From NCBI GenBank assembly GCA_046074525.1, contig JBJTOK010000038.1:1-64000 (forward strand): a stretch of DNA of 64,000 nt, given 5' to 3'. Position 1 is the stretch's first letter. Every line of letters starts with the position of its first letter. Shown here in pieces: positions 35,414 through 44,766 of the stretch. This DNA comes from JAHEZL01 sp046074525. GTDB taxonomy: Bacteria; Bacteroidota; Bacteroidia; Flavobacteriales_C; GCA-002722245. The position numbers and the translations under genes were made by a program. The notes under the pieces are model-generated. The model made no database searches and was not told the origin of the DNA. It worked only from the letters and a program-made list of their open reading frames with translations.

Positions 35414-36967
35414 GTGATACAAACCATTGATATACGTGTTGCTCCGCAGGATATGGCAAATCCTGATGTTCATGCTGCCATGGCAAAAGAACAATTGTTC
35501 ATTGCCGAAGATGTTCCGGTGGCGACGAAAGTACTGAAGCGTTCTATTGATGCGCGGGGTAGGAACGTGGTGTACCAATTGCGACTGGAGGTTTACATCA
35601 ATGAAAAACCTGCCGAGGATAAGAAAGAAAAACCTGCAGTAAAAAAAGTATCTGAGGATCATCATGTGGTGGTGGTAGGTGCTGGTCCTGCGGGATTGTT
35701 CGCTGCGCTGGAGCTGCTCAAATTGAACATCAAGCCTATCGTTATTGAGCGCGGAAAAAACGTTCGCGATCGTCGACGTGACTTAGCTGCTATCAATAAA
35801 CAACACATCGTCAATCCCGAATCCAACTATTGTTTTGGAGAAGGAGGGGCCGGGACTTTCTCCGATGGAAAGCTGTACACACGTTCCAACAAGCGCGGCG
35901 ATGTGAACCAGGTTTTGGAAACTTTGGTGCAGTTTGGTGCATCAGAAGATATTTTACTGGATGCGCATCCTCATATTGGTACCAACAAGTTGCCGGTGAT
36001 TATTCAGGCTATGCGCGAATACATCATCGCTTGTGGCGGAGAAGTTTTGTTTAATTCAAAGCTCACCGATATTATTGTTGAGAATTCTGCTGTAAAGGCT
36101 GTGCAAATCAACAATGAAAAAATAATTGAAAGTAATCACGTGATACTGGCGACAGGGCATTCGGCTCGTGATATTTTTAAACTTCTGCATCAGCGGGGGA
36201 TTGCCATTGAAGCGAAGCCTTTCGCTCTGGGGGTAAGGATAGAACATCCGCAGGTGCTGATTGACAGAGTGCAATATCATTGCGATGAACGCAGTGAGTT
36301 TTTGCCCGCAGCGTCGTACAGTTTGGTGCATCAAACAGCTGTAAAACCTGTGTATTCATTTTGTATGTGTCCGGGCGGGATTATCGCGCCTTGCGCTACC
36401 GAGCAAAACCAGGTGGTGACCAATGGCTGGTCACCTTCCAAAAGAAATAATCCTTACGCCAATTCGGGAATTGTGGTGGCACTGGATGTTAAAGATTTCG
36501 ACAATAAACAATATGGTGCGCTTTCCGGAATGTACTACCAGCAGGCGATAGAGGAGAAGGCTTATGTTTTGGGCGGACGAACACAGGCAGCGCCCGCACA
36601 GCGAATGGCTGATTTTATCAATAATAAAGTATCGTCATATTTACCCGAAACGTCTTACCAGCCAGGAATAACATCTGTGGATTTAAGAGAAGTATTGCCG
36701 CCATTGATTTCAAAATCCTTACAGGAAGGCTTAAAAGCTTTTGGTTCGAAGATGAAGGGTTATCTCACGAATGATGCGGTGTTACATGCGGTAGAATCAA
36801 GAACCTCTTCGCCGGTTCGCATTCCTAGGGATAAAGAAACTCTGGAGCATATTGAAGTAAAGGGCTTGTATCCCTGTGCGGAAGGCGCTGGTTACGCCGG
36901 AGGAATCATGTCGGCAGCAATTGACGGGCAGAAATGCGCTGAGGCGATAAGTAAGAGTATTGTTTGA
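35414..36967 (+). CDS. NAD(P)/FAD-dependent dehydrogenase (COG2509-like)
   Basis: The 517-residue flavoprotein has an N-terminal domain of about 90 residues (family start IQTIDIRVAPQDMANPD, which supports the GTG start rather than an internal ATG), then the FAD-binding GxGxxG loop VVGAGPAGLFAALELLKLN near residue 96, and family segments NYCFGEGGAGTFSDGKLYTR near 136 and FCMCPGGIIAPCATE near 316. The end, EGAGYAGGIMSAAIDG, is a typical FAD-contact region. Members are called uncharacterised FAD dehydrogenases; the substrate is not known. It is a single gene closed by an inverted repeat. Confidence 0.9.
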   Translation: MIQTIDIRVAPQDMANPDVHAAMAKEQLFIAEDVPVATKVLKRSIDARGRNVVYQLRLEVYINEKPAEDKKEKPAVKKVSEDHHVVVVGAGPAGLFAALELLKLNIKPIVIERGKNVRDRRRDLAAINKQHIVNPESNYCFGEGGAGTFSDGKLYTRSNKRGDVNQVLETLVQFGASEDILLDAHPHIGTNKLPVIIQAMREYIIACGGEVLFNSKLTDIIVENSAVKAVQINNEKIIESNHVILATGHSARDIFKLLHQRGIAIEAKPFALGVRIEHPQVLIDRVQYHCDERSEFLPAASYSLVHQTAVKPVYSFCMCPGGIIAPCATEQNQVVTNGWSPSKRNNPYANSGIVVALDVKDFDNKQYGALSGMYYQQAIEEKAYVLGGRTQAAPAQRMADFINNKVSSYLPETSYQPGITSVDLREVLPPLISKSLQEGLKAFGSKMKGYLTNDAVLHAVESRTSSPVRIPRDKETLEHIEVKGLYPCAEGAGYAGGIMSAAIDGQKCAEAISKSIV

Positions 36968-37044
36968 ACCTTGATTCACTTGATAAAAGGATTATAAGGA
37001 TGGATAACAGGTAAAAATCCTTACAGTAAGTGAATCAAGGTTCA
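36965..37044. terminator. Bidirectional hairpin, repeat family E
   Basis: TGAACCTTGATTCACTT (36965-36981) and its exact reverse complement (37028-37044) form a perfect 17-bp inverted repeat around a loop with AAAGGATT and AATCCTT. It overlaps the dehydrogenase stop codon and ends six bases before the convergent ABC gene, so it is well placed to stop both transcripts. No T run follows the stem. Confidence 0.8.
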
Positions 37045-37049
37045 GACAA

Positions 37050-38837
37050 TTAATCCCTGAACTGCATTTCACTCAACTTCCTGTACAATCCATTTTCCTT
37101 TTGTGAAAGTTCCTGATGTGTACCAGCCTCGGCAACAGCACCGTTGCTAATCACCAATATCTGATTGGCTTTTTTAATGGTGGAGAGTCGATGGGCAATT
37201 ACGATAGAGGTGCGATTTTGCATCAGGTTGTCGAGCGCTTCCTGCACCAGGTGTTCCGATTCGGAATCAAGGGCACTGGTAGCTTCATCAAGAATCAATA
37301 TAGAAGGGTTTTTCAGCACTGCGCGGGCAATGGCAACGCGCTGTTTTTGTCCGCCTGAAAGCTGAATGCCTCTGTCGCCTACCAGGGTGTGATAGCCTTC
37401 CGGAAATGTGCTGATGAATTGATGAGCATTGGCTTTTTTTGCAGCTTCAATAATTTCCTCGTCAGTAGCATCGGGTTTTCCATAGCGGATATTTTCGGCG
37501 ATGGTTCCTCCAAAGAGAATCACTTCCTGTGGTACATAGGCGATATGGCTTCGGAGGGCGCTCAGGTTATAGCTGTTGAAAGGTTTGCCGTCAATGAGGA
37601 TTTCGCCACTCACTGGTTGGTAAAAGCCAAGCAGGAGAGAGGCCAGTGTTGATTTTCCGGAACCGGAGGAACCAACAAGGGCAACGCTTTGTCCGGATTT
37701 CACCAACAGACTCACCTTATTCAATACGGTTACACTTTTACGCGATTCGTAATGGAAAGAAACATCCTTCAGTTCAATCTCACCTTTTACAGCAAAATCG
37801 GCTTTTACAGCACTGCTGATGGTTACAGGTTCCGTCATTTCTTCCATCATCAGCATCAAGCTTTCTGTAGCGCCAATCGCCTTCTGGATTTTAGCATATA
37901 AATCGGGGAAAGAACCGATGGAGGTGCCCAGCATTACTGTAAGAAAAATGAACTGGAAGAACTCGGCTTTGGTAATTTCTCCGGCTTGTACTAATTCGAT
38001 GCCCTGCCAGATGATAAACACGATAGCGCCGAGCATCACCGTAAGCATGAAAGCAATGAAAATTCCTCGCCACAAAGCCGATTTCAAGGAAGTAGCGCGG
38101 ATATTATCCACAGTTTTGGTATAGTTCCTGATTTCAAAAAACTCATTGGTATAAGTCTTCAGGTTTTTAATACCCATAAGGGATTCTTCCAAAATGGAGT
38201 TGGATTGGGCTGCTTCATCCTGCGCTTTTCTGGATAGTTTCTTGATGAATTTCCCGAAGATCATGGCTGATATAGCTGCAATGGGGATAATTGCCAGCAT
38301 AATAAAAGAGAGCTTGTATGAGAAGTAGAAGATAAGTCCGAGACTCGCTGCGATCACAATAATCTGGCGGATGAATTCGGCGAGGGTAGTGGCCAGGGTT
38401 TCTTCAATCTGTTGCGTATCGGTGGCAATGCGGGATGTAAGTTCGCCTACTTTATTCTTATCAAAGAAGCTGATTGGGGAGGCAATGAGGTGTTTGAAAG
38501 CCGCGAGTCGCAAATCACGCAGCGTGCTTTGTGTTACATAGCTAAAAGTATATACCCTGAAAAAAGAAAAAATTCCCTGGGCGGGAAGTACAATGGCTAA
38601 TAATATAAGTATGGTGTAAATGTTATCAGTACTTTGGATATCGATGTTTACAGGTAATTCGGAGCTGTAGTTGGTGCCCAGGAGCTTGCCAAGCAAAACA
38701 GGAAGGGCAATGGAAGTAACACTTGTAAGTACTAAAAAGACAAAGCCTATGAAATACCAGCTGGAGTACGGTCTAAGGTAAACAAGGAAGCTCTTGGCTT
38801 TTTTCAGGTTGGGTTTTGGCTTTTTCTCTCTCGACAT
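37050..38837 (-). CDS. ABC exporter, fused permease/ATPase (MsbA-like)
   Basis: The 595-residue half-transporter has an ABC transmembrane domain of six helices (about residues 20-320) and a C-terminal ATPase domain with Walker A GSSGSGKST near residue 390, Q-loop YVPQEVILFGGTIAENIRYG, signature LSGGQKQRVAIARA near 495, Walker B ILILDEATSALD and the H-loop IVIAHRLSTI. Two copies would make the exporter. MsbA-like proteins flip lipid A or export lipids, drugs or peptides; the substrate cannot be fixed here. Single gene, divergent from rpmH. Confidence 0.94.
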   Translation of the reverse strand: MSREKKPKPNLKKAKSFLVYLRPYSSWYFIGFVFLVLTSVTSIALPVLLGKLLGTNYSSELPVNIDIQSTDNIYTILILLAIVLPAQGIFSFFRVYTFSYVTQSTLRDLRLAAFKHLIASPISFFDKNKVGELTSRIATDTQQIEETLATTLAEFIRQIIVIAASLGLIFYFSYKLSFIMLAIIPIAAISAMIFGKFIKKLSRKAQDEAAQSNSILEESLMGIKNLKTYTNEFFEIRNYTKTVDNIRATSLKSALWRGIFIAFMLTVMLGAIVFIIWQGIELVQAGEITKAEFFQFIFLTVMLGTSIGSFPDLYAKIQKAIGATESLMLMMEEMTEPVTISSAVKADFAVKGEIELKDVSFHYESRKSVTVLNKVSLLVKSGQSVALVGSSGSGKSTLASLLLGFYQPVSGEILIDGKPFNSYNLSALRSHIAYVPQEVILFGGTIAENIRYGKPDATDEEIIEAAKKANAHQFISTFPEGYHTLVGDRGIQLSGGQKQRVAIARAVLKNPSILILDEATSALDSESEHLVQEALDNLMQNRTSIVIAHRLSTIKKANQILVISNGAVAEAGTHQELSQKENGLYRKLSEMQFRD

Positions 38838-39007
38838 GGCTGCAAAAATAGGTCTCTGTTGGAAAAAACTGTCATGTTTGTGTTGATTTTTATTGTGAAG
38901 CTATTCTTCTCGCAATGACGTAAGGGGCGATGACATGCACGAGGTGTGGTGTTGAATGATGATTTCAATAAGATTCTTATCTTTTCTAAACTTTTTCTTA
39001 TTTATTT

Positions 39008-39039
39008 TTGCAGATGTTATTTAATTAATCCTATATTTG
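39008..39039 (+). promoter_or_regulatory. Promoter for rpmH (TTG-N21-TATATTTG)
   Basis: TTG at 39008-39010 is followed after 21 bases by TATATTTG at 39032-39039, an exact match to the TAnnTTTG box of Bacteroidota. A perfect 14-bp palindrome, CCGAATTAATTCGG (39044-39057), covers the expected transcript start. Confidence 0.7.
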
Positions 39040-39074
39040 CATCCCGAATTAATTCGGTATTAAAATTTAAAGCA

Positions 39075-39233
39075 ATGTTTAGAACCTTTCAACCTTCCGT
39101 AAGGAAAAGAAAAAATAAGCACGGATTCCGTTCAAGAATGGAAACTGCTAACGGCCGCAGAGTGTTGGCTAAAAGAAGAGCTAAAGGAAGAAAAAAATTA
39201 ACCGTTTCTGACGAAAGAAGACATAAGCGTTAA
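39075..39233 (+). CDS. rpmH: 50S ribosomal protein L34
   Basis: The 52-residue, very basic protein matches L34: FRTFQPSVRKRKNKHGFRSR, then METANGRRVLAKRRAKGRKK. I start it at the ATG at 39075 because the family begins at this point; a longer reading upstream would cover the promoter. rpmH is not next to rnpA or dnaA here, as is common in Bacteroidota. It is a single-gene unit with its own strong promoter and terminator. Confidence 0.97.
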   Translation: MFRTFQPSVRKRKNKHGFRSRMETANGRRVLAKRRAKGRKKLTVSDERRHKR

Positions 39234-39257
39234 GATGATTTTTCGATAATTATATTC

Positions 39258-39290
39258 AAAAAAGGAAGTTTAAAACTTCCTTTTTTTTTG
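39258..39290 (+). terminator. Intrinsic terminator after rpmH
   Basis: AAAGGAAGTT (39261-39270) pairs with AACTTCCTTT with a short TAA loop, followed by eight more T residues. A perfect stem plus T run is a textbook rho-independent terminator. Confidence 0.93.
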
Positions 39291-39359
39291 TGTAAAACTT
39301 TGGAAAACTCCTCCCTGGGTAAATAAGTGAAAAAAATAATTTTGTAGAAACTAACAGAA

Positions 39360-42176
39360 ATGCCAAAAGATACCACCATCAAGTCGGTCCTCATCATCGG
39401 GAGCGGACCAATTATTATCGGACAAGCCTGTGAATTTGATTACTCCGGGTCTCAAGCCGCACGTTCCCTAAAGGAAGAGGGAATTGAAGTGACGCTTATT
39501 AACTCCAATCCGGCTACCATCATGACCGACCCGGTGACTGCAGATAATGTGTATCTGATGCCTTTGACTGTGGAATCCATTGAGCATATATTAAAAGAAA
39601 GAAAGATTGATGCTGTTTTGCCTACCATGGGTGGGCAAACTGCCTTGAACCTTTGTATTGAATGTGATAAAATTGGTTTATGGGCCAAAAACAATATCCG
39701 CCTGATTGGTGTGGATATCGATGCTATTGAAATTTGTGAAAACCGCGATAAGTTTCGTGCTTTAATGGATGAGATCGGCGTTGGACAAGCGCCTTCCAGA
39801 ATCGTGAAGTCTTTCCTGCAGGGAAAGGAGTTTGCACAGGAAATTGGCTTCCCACTGGTGATCCGCCCATCGTATACTTTGGGTGGTAAAGGAGCTGCCT
39901 TTGTTCATAAAAAAGAAGATTTTGATACACTGCTTACCCGCGGTTTGCATGCTTCACCTATTCATGAGGTGTTGATCGACAAGGCGGTACTAGGCTGGAA
40001 AGAATATGAGCTGGAGTTACTCCGCGATAAGAATGACAACGTAGTGATCATCTGTTCTATCGAGAACTTTGACCCTATGGGGGTGCATACGGGAGACTCT
40101 ATTACTGTGGCTCCGGCAATGACTTTATCCGACCGTACCTTCCAGCGTATGCGTGACCACGCCATCAAAATGATGCGTTCCATCGGTAATTTCGCTGGCG
40201 GTTGCAACGTACAGTTTGCGGTGAGTCCGGATGAAAAAGAAGATATCATTGCCATTGAAATCAACCCGCGTGTATCCCGTTCATCCGCTCTGGCTTCCAA
40301 AGCCACAGGATACCCGATTGCGAAAATCGCTTCTAAACTTGCTATTGGTTATTCTTTGGATGAGTTGCAAAATCAAATTACCAAGTCTACTTCGGCCTTG
40401 TTTGAACCTACGCTGGATTATGTCATTGTGAAAATTCCAAGATGGAATTTCAATAAATTTCCTGGAGCCGACCGTCAGCTCGGTTTGCAGATGAAATCGG
40501 TAGGAGAGGTGATGGGGATAGGGCGCTCTTTCCAGGAAGCTTTGCAAAAAGCTTGTCAGTCACTGGAGATCAACCGAAATGGTTTAGGAGCTGATGGCAA
40601 AGAAGAACGCAACCAGGATAAAATCCTGCACAGTTTAGAGCATCCATCCTGGAACCGCTTGTTCCACATTTATGATGCTTTCAAGCTAGGTATTCCAATG
40701 AAAACCATCTATGAAAAAACCAAGATTGATTTCTGGTTTTTGAATCAGATTGAAGAGTTGATCGCTTTAGAAAAAGAAATTGAGAAATTCAATATTAATA
40801 ACATTTCCAAGGACTTGCTGTTTGAAGCGAAGCAAAAGGGATATGGCGATCGTCAGATAGCGCATTTACTTCGCTGTTTGGAAAGCGAAGTGTTTTCCAA
40901 GCGTGCAGAAATGGGAATCAAGCGAGTGTACAAATTAGTAGATACCTGCGCTGCCGAATTTGAAGCAAAAACACCGTATTACTATTCTACTTTCGAGCTG
41001 GAGAATGAATCTGTTGTTACCTCTAAGAAAAAAGTGGTGGTACTCGGTAGCGGTCCGAACCGTATCGGTCAGGGTATTGAATTCGATTATTCCTGTGTTC
41101 ATGGTGTATTGGCAGCTAAAGAAGCTGGTTATGAAACCATTATGATCAACTGTAATCCTGAAACGGTTTCTACCGATTTCAGTACTGCCGATAAATTGTA
41201 TTTCGAACCAGTTTTCTGGGAGCATATTTATGATATTATCCAATTGGAAAAACCTGAAGGGGTGATTGTTCAGCTGGGTGGGCAAACGGCCCTGAAACTG
41301 GCTGAGAAATTGGATAAATACGGTATCAAAATCATTGGAACTTCTTACAAAGCCCTGGATTTGGCTGAAGACAGGGGTTCTTTCTCTACCTTGCTGGCGC
41401 AAAACGATGTGCCTTATCCAAAATTTGGTGTAATTGAAACTGCTGAAGAAGCGAATGCCCTAGCGAAAGAACTGGGCTTCCCTTTACTGGTGCGTCCTTC
41501 TTATGTGCTGGGCGGACAAGGGATGAAAATCGTGATCAACGAGCAGGAGCTGGAGCATCATGTGGTGGAGCTGATAAAGGATATCCCAGGCAATAAAATA
41601 TTGCTGGATCATTATCTGGATGGCGCTATTGAAGCCGAAGCCGATGCTATTTGCGATGGCGAAGATGTATATATCATTGGTATCATGCAGCACATTGAAC
41701 CTGCCGGTATCCACTCTGGAGACTCATACGCAGTGCTGCCTCCGTACAACCTGGGCGATTTGATTATCCACCAGATTGAGGAAATCACCCAGAAGATTGC
41801 CGTGGCCCTGAAAACGGTTGGTTTGCTCAATATCCAGTTCGCTATCAAAGATGACAAAGTATACGTGATTGAAGCCAATCCGCGTGCATCGCGTACGGTT
41901 CCTTTCATCGCCAAAGCATACCGCGAGCCTTATGTAAATTACGCTACCAAGATCATGTTGGGAGATAAGAAGGTGAAAGACTTTAAATTCAAGCCATACA
42001 AAAAAGGCTATGCAATCAAAGTTCCTGTTTTCTCTTTCGATAAATTCCCTGATGTGAACAAGGAGCTGGGGCCGGAAATGAAATCAACGGGTGAAGCGAT
42101 TCAGTTCATTGATGATCTTACTGATCCATTCTTTCGTAAGGTGTATTCTGAAAGAAATCTATACCTGAGCCGCTAA
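39360..42176 (+). CDS. carB: Carbamoyl-phosphate synthase large subunit without C-terminal MGS domain
   Basis: CarB makes carbamoyl phosphate from bicarbonate, ammonia and two ATP for arginine and pyrimidines. The 938-residue protein has the two duplicated ATP-grasp halves, each starting with LIIGSGPIIIGQACEFDYSG (residue 11) and VLGSGPNRIGQGIEFDYS (about 561). Both lid segments are present (RPSYTLGGKGAAFV, RPSYVLGGQGMKIV). It ends at LYLSR, about where E. coli CarB enters its MGS-like allosteric domain (E. coli length 1073), so ornithine/UMP control through that domain is absent. I believe this is usual in related Bacteroidota. No carA is adjacent. It overlaps DUF4834 by one base. Confidence 0.95.
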   Translation: MPKDTTIKSVLIIGSGPIIIGQACEFDYSGSQAARSLKEEGIEVTLINSNPATIMTDPVTADNVYLMPLTVESIEHILKERKIDAVLPTMGGQTALNLCIECDKIGLWAKNNIRLIGVDIDAIEICENRDKFRALMDEIGVGQAPSRIVKSFLQGKEFAQEIGFPLVIRPSYTLGGKGAAFVHKKEDFDTLLTRGLHASPIHEVLIDKAVLGWKEYELELLRDKNDNVVIICSIENFDPMGVHTGDSITVAPAMTLSDRTFQRMRDHAIKMMRSIGNFAGGCNVQFAVSPDEKEDIIAIEINPRVSRSSALASKATGYPIAKIASKLAIGYSLDELQNQITKSTSALFEPTLDYVIVKIPRWNFNKFPGADRQLGLQMKSVGEVMGIGRSFQEALQKACQSLEINRNGLGADGKEERNQDKILHSLEHPSWNRLFHIYDAFKLGIPMKTIYEKTKIDFWFLNQIEELIALEKEIEKFNINNISKDLLFEAKQKGYGDRQIAHLLRCLESEVFSKRAEMGIKRVYKLVDTCAAEFEAKTPYYYSTFELENESVVTSKKKVVVLGSGPNRIGQGIEFDYSCVHGVLAAKEAGYETIMINCNPETVSTDFSTADKLYFEPVFWEHIYDIIQLEKPEGVIVQLGGQTALKLAEKLDKYGIKIIGTSYKALDLAEDRGSFSTLLAQNDVPYPKFGVIETAEEANALAKELGFPLLVRPSYVLGGQGMKIVINEQELEHHVVELIKDIPGNKILLDHYLDGAIEAEADAICDGEDVYIIGIMQHIEPAGIHSGDSYAVLPPYNLGDLIIHQIEEITQKIAVALKTVGLLNIQFAIKDDKVYVIEANPRASRTVPFIAKAYREPYVNYATKIMLGDKKVKDFKFKPYKKGYAIKVPVFSFDKFPDVNKELGPEMKSTGEAIQFIDDLTDPFFRKVYSERNLYLSR

Positions 42177-42442
42177 TGGTACTGCTTAATATTTCCAGTT
42201 TTTTCCGGACAATATTAATCATCATTATCATCATCTACGCGCTGAAGTTTTTGATGCGCTATGTTTTCCCGATGATGATGAAAAACTATGTGGACTCTAA
42301 GGTGAACGAGCTCAATAAACAGAGAAATGCTGTTTATGAGAAAGATGCCGAGGAAATAAAAAAAGAGCAGGGGAAGGTCAGGATCTCCAAAAATCCATCA
42401 AAGGATGGAGAGTATGTGGATTATGAGGAAGTAAAAGATTAA
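42176..42442 (+). CDS. DUF4834 small membrane protein
   Basis: The 88-residue protein has one N-terminal helix (TILIIIIIIYALKFLMRYVF) followed by a charged cytosolic tail ending NPSKDGEYVDYEEVKD, the pattern of DUF4834 of Bacteroidota. The function is unknown. Its ATG overlaps the carB stop (TAATG), indicating coupled translation with carB. Confidence 0.8.
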   Translation: MVLLNISSFFRTILIIIIIIYALKFLMRYVFPMMMKNYVDSKVNELNKQRNAVYEKDAEEIKKEQGKVRISKNPSKDGEYVDYEEVKD

Positions 42443-42457
42443 GTATGGATTTTCATC

Positions 42458-42502
42458 CGTCATTGCGAAAATTTTCTAGTACGAAAACTTCTCGCAATGA
42501 CG
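42458..42502. repeat. Intergenic repeat family B, short hairpin copy
   Basis: CGTCATTGCGAAAATTTTC and CGAAAACTTCTCGCAATGACG-type arms form an inverted repeat of 11 perfect outer bases (42458-42468 with 42492-42502) and a further paired GAAAATTTTC/CGAAAACTTC part. It follows DUF4834 and may end the carB transcript. Confidence 0.85.
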
Positions 42503-42575
42503 TAGCATATATTAAGTGGTGCAAACTTCCCCTCATTTTTTTCGCAATCCCCTCCGAATCCCGTAAGTTTACATC

Positions 42576-44060
42576 ATGGGCTTAGTTCAAAAACAGTTCG
42601 TGCAATCGTCGGTTATATTTGTTGCCGGATTTGCTTTGGGTGCTTTCAATGTACTCGTCCTTTTTCCTCATTTTTTCAGTCCGGAAGAATTTGGTTTAAC
42701 CCGTCTCCTTTTTGCTGTTGCCAGTACTTTTTCGGCTTTGGCACTGATGGGCACCCACCAAACCATGATCAAGTTTTTTCCTTTTTATAAAGACAGGTTG
42801 AAAAAACAGGAAAACGATTTTTTATTTTTAGCGACTTTGCTACCTCTGTTGGGGTTTGTTTTGCTGTTGATTCTTTCGTTTTTGTTCAAGGATTACATTC
42901 TTGATTTTTATACCGAGCGTTCGCCCTTGTTTGTGGAATATTATTACTGGATTTATCCGCTGGCTTTTTCACTCACGCTATTCACGGTTTTTGAAACCTA
43001 TTCCCGTAATTTAATGAAGCCGGTTTTCCCTTCAGTGCTCAGGGACTTGGGGTATAGGGCTTTCACTACTTTCTTTATTGGATTGTTTATCCTGGAAGTG
43101 ATAGGTTTCAATTCTTTCGTGGCGGTGTATTGTTCTTATTTTTTCATTGCGCTGGTCCTGATGATTTTGTACATCCATAAGCAGCAACATTTGGTATACC
43201 GACCAGCTATCAGTCACCTGAGTAAGCGCATGTACAAGCGCGTTCTCAATTATGGCGCGCTGATTTTTGGAGGCAGTTTGTTCGGTATCCTGGCCGAAAA
43301 CGTAGATACTTTCATGATTGCCGGTATTTCGGGATTGGAGAGTACGGCAGTTTTTGTGGTGGCGAGTTACGTAGCCACTATCATTCAACTTCCTAAAAGA
43401 GTGTTTGCCAATATTGTGGCGCCAATTATCTCCCAGGCCTGGAAAGATAAGGACATACAGCTTATCGATTCGGTGTACAAAAAATCGTCCATCAATCTCA
43501 TGGTGAGTAGTATTTTTCTTTTTCTGTTGGTGTGGGTGAATATTGATGAGTTGTTTGAGTTTTTGCCATCAATATATTCAGGAGGGAAATATGTGATATT
43601 GATAATTGGTATTTCTACGATTCTTGATTTATCTACTGGTGTAAACAGTGAGATCCTTGTCACATCCAGCTACTGGCGCGTTTCTTTTTATTCGCATGTA
43701 GTGCTTATTGCCCTTTCGATACCAACCAATTATTTCCTTGTTAAGGAGTTTGGGATAGTGGGGTCGGCCTGGTCGAACCTCATTGCATTCACTGCTTACA
43801 ATACCTATCGCTTTGTATTCATTTACCTGAAATACAAGATGCAGCCTTTTACAATGAATACGGTGAAATGCTTGCTTCTAGGTGGATTGGCGCTGGCGAT
43901 CGTGATGAATGTACCAACTTTTCCCAATGCTTTTATCTCTATTGCTTTTAAATCGATTCTGGTAATTTTGTTATTCTGTCCGGCTATCCTTTACTTTAAG
44001 GTGTCGGAAGATATCAATGGATATTACCAGCAAACTGTAAAACGAATTTTTAAGAAATAA
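42576..44060 (+). CDS. Polysaccharide flippase (Wzx/MATE-like, MVF superfamily)
   Basis: The 494-residue inner-membrane protein has about 12-14 helices. The N-terminus (QKQFVQSSVIFVAGFALGAFNVLVLFPHFF, in two parts QKQFVQSSVIFVAGF and ALGAFNVLVLFPHFF) and the segment NYGALIFGGSLFGILAENVDTFMIAG are typical of polysaccharide biosynthesis flippases. It would move lipid-linked sugar units across the membrane. It opens a cluster of methyltransferases and glycosyltransferases that runs to 52.4 kb, with one base between it and the next gene. TAAGTTTA at 42564-42571 is a weak promoter box. Confidence 0.88.
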   Translation: MGLVQKQFVQSSVIFVAGFALGAFNVLVLFPHFFSPEEFGLTRLLFAVASTFSALALMGTHQTMIKFFPFYKDRLKKQENDFLFLATLLPLLGFVLLLILSFLFKDYILDFYTERSPLFVEYYYWIYPLAFSLTLFTVFETYSRNLMKPVFPSVLRDLGYRAFTTFFIGLFILEVIGFNSFVAVYCSYFFIALVLMILYIHKQQHLVYRPAISHLSKRMYKRVLNYGALIFGGSLFGILAENVDTFMIAGISGLESTAVFVVASYVATIIQLPKRVFANIVAPIISQAWKDKDIQLIDSVYKKSSINLMVSSIFLFLLVWVNIDELFEFLPSIYSGGKYVILIIGISTILDLSTGVNSEILVTSSYWRVSFYSHVVLIALSIPTNYFLVKEFGIVGSAWSNLIAFTAYNTYRFVFIYLKYKMQPFTMNTVKCLLLGGLALAIVMNVPTFPNAFISIAFKSILVILLFCPAILYFKVSEDINGYYQQTVKRIFKK

Positions 44061-44061
44061 A

Positions 44062-44766
44062 ATGGAGTTCGAAAACAACCGTGAAGCCGCCAGTGTCAGG
44101 ACCGATCCTAATATTTTTAATCCGCGCTGGTATTATTTCATCCAGCTGCGCAAGGCGGTGGAAAGGGTGATTGCGACGCAGGTAAAGGGCAAGAATTACG
44201 AGAAGCTGGTGGATTATGGTTGTGGCAATACACCTTACAAAAAATACTTTGCTCCGCACATCAAGGAATACATCGGCGCCGATTTGGGCGAAAATACCAA
44301 TGCAAGCATTCAGTTGATGCCTGAAGGGAAAATTCCTTTGAACGACAGTAGTGTAAATATAGTATTGTCTACACAGGTGCTGGAGCATGTCGACAATCCT
44401 TCGTTGTATCTTTCCGAAGCGCAGCGCATTTTAAAAAAAGATGGCATATTGGTTTTAACTACACATGGCTACTGGATGTACCATCCCGACCCGAATGATT
44501 TCTGGCGCTGGACTTCCATGGGCCTCAAAAAAATAGTGCAGGAGCAAGGTTTTGAAGTAGTTGATTTTTACGGAGTGATCGGTCGAAGTGCCATGGGATT
44601 ACAACTCTTTCAGGATGGAATGGTATTCAAGCTACCGAAGTTTATTCGTCCGCTTTTCTTCTTTTGGATGCAGCTGCAAATTGCTTTATTTGATAAAACC
44701 ACCAAGCAGGCCACCCGCAATCAGGATGCCTGTACTTTTATTGTTGTCGCCAAACCAAAAAAATAA
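44062..44766 (+). CDS. Class I SAM-dependent methyltransferase
   Basis: The 234-residue protein has motif I LVDYGCGNTPYKKYF near residue 50, IGADLGEN near 73, and IVLSTQVLEHVDNPSLYLSEAQRILK near 97 (split: IVLSTQVLEHVD, NPSLYLSEAQRILK). A segment HPDPNDFWRWT matches methyltransferases found beside glycan synthesis genes. It may modify a sugar or lipid carrier of the same cluster. It starts one base after the flippase and overlaps the next glycosyltransferase by one base. Confidence 0.88.
   Translation: MEFENNREAASVRTDPNIFNPRWYYFIQLRKAVERVIATQVKGKNYEKLVDYGCGNTPYKKYFAPHIKEYIGADLGENTNASIQLMPEGKIPLNDSSVNIVLSTQVLEHVDNPSLYLSEAQRILKKDGILVLTTHGYWMYHPDPNDFWRWTSMGLKKIVQEQGFEVVDFYGVIGRSAMGLQLFQDGMVFKLPKFIRPLFFFWMQLQIALFDKTTKQATRNQDACTFIVVAKPKK

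Noticed and set aside
39360..42176. carB as a truncated pseudogene
   Set aside because: Both ATP-grasp halves are intact and the stop overlaps the next start; the short form seems usual in the lineage.
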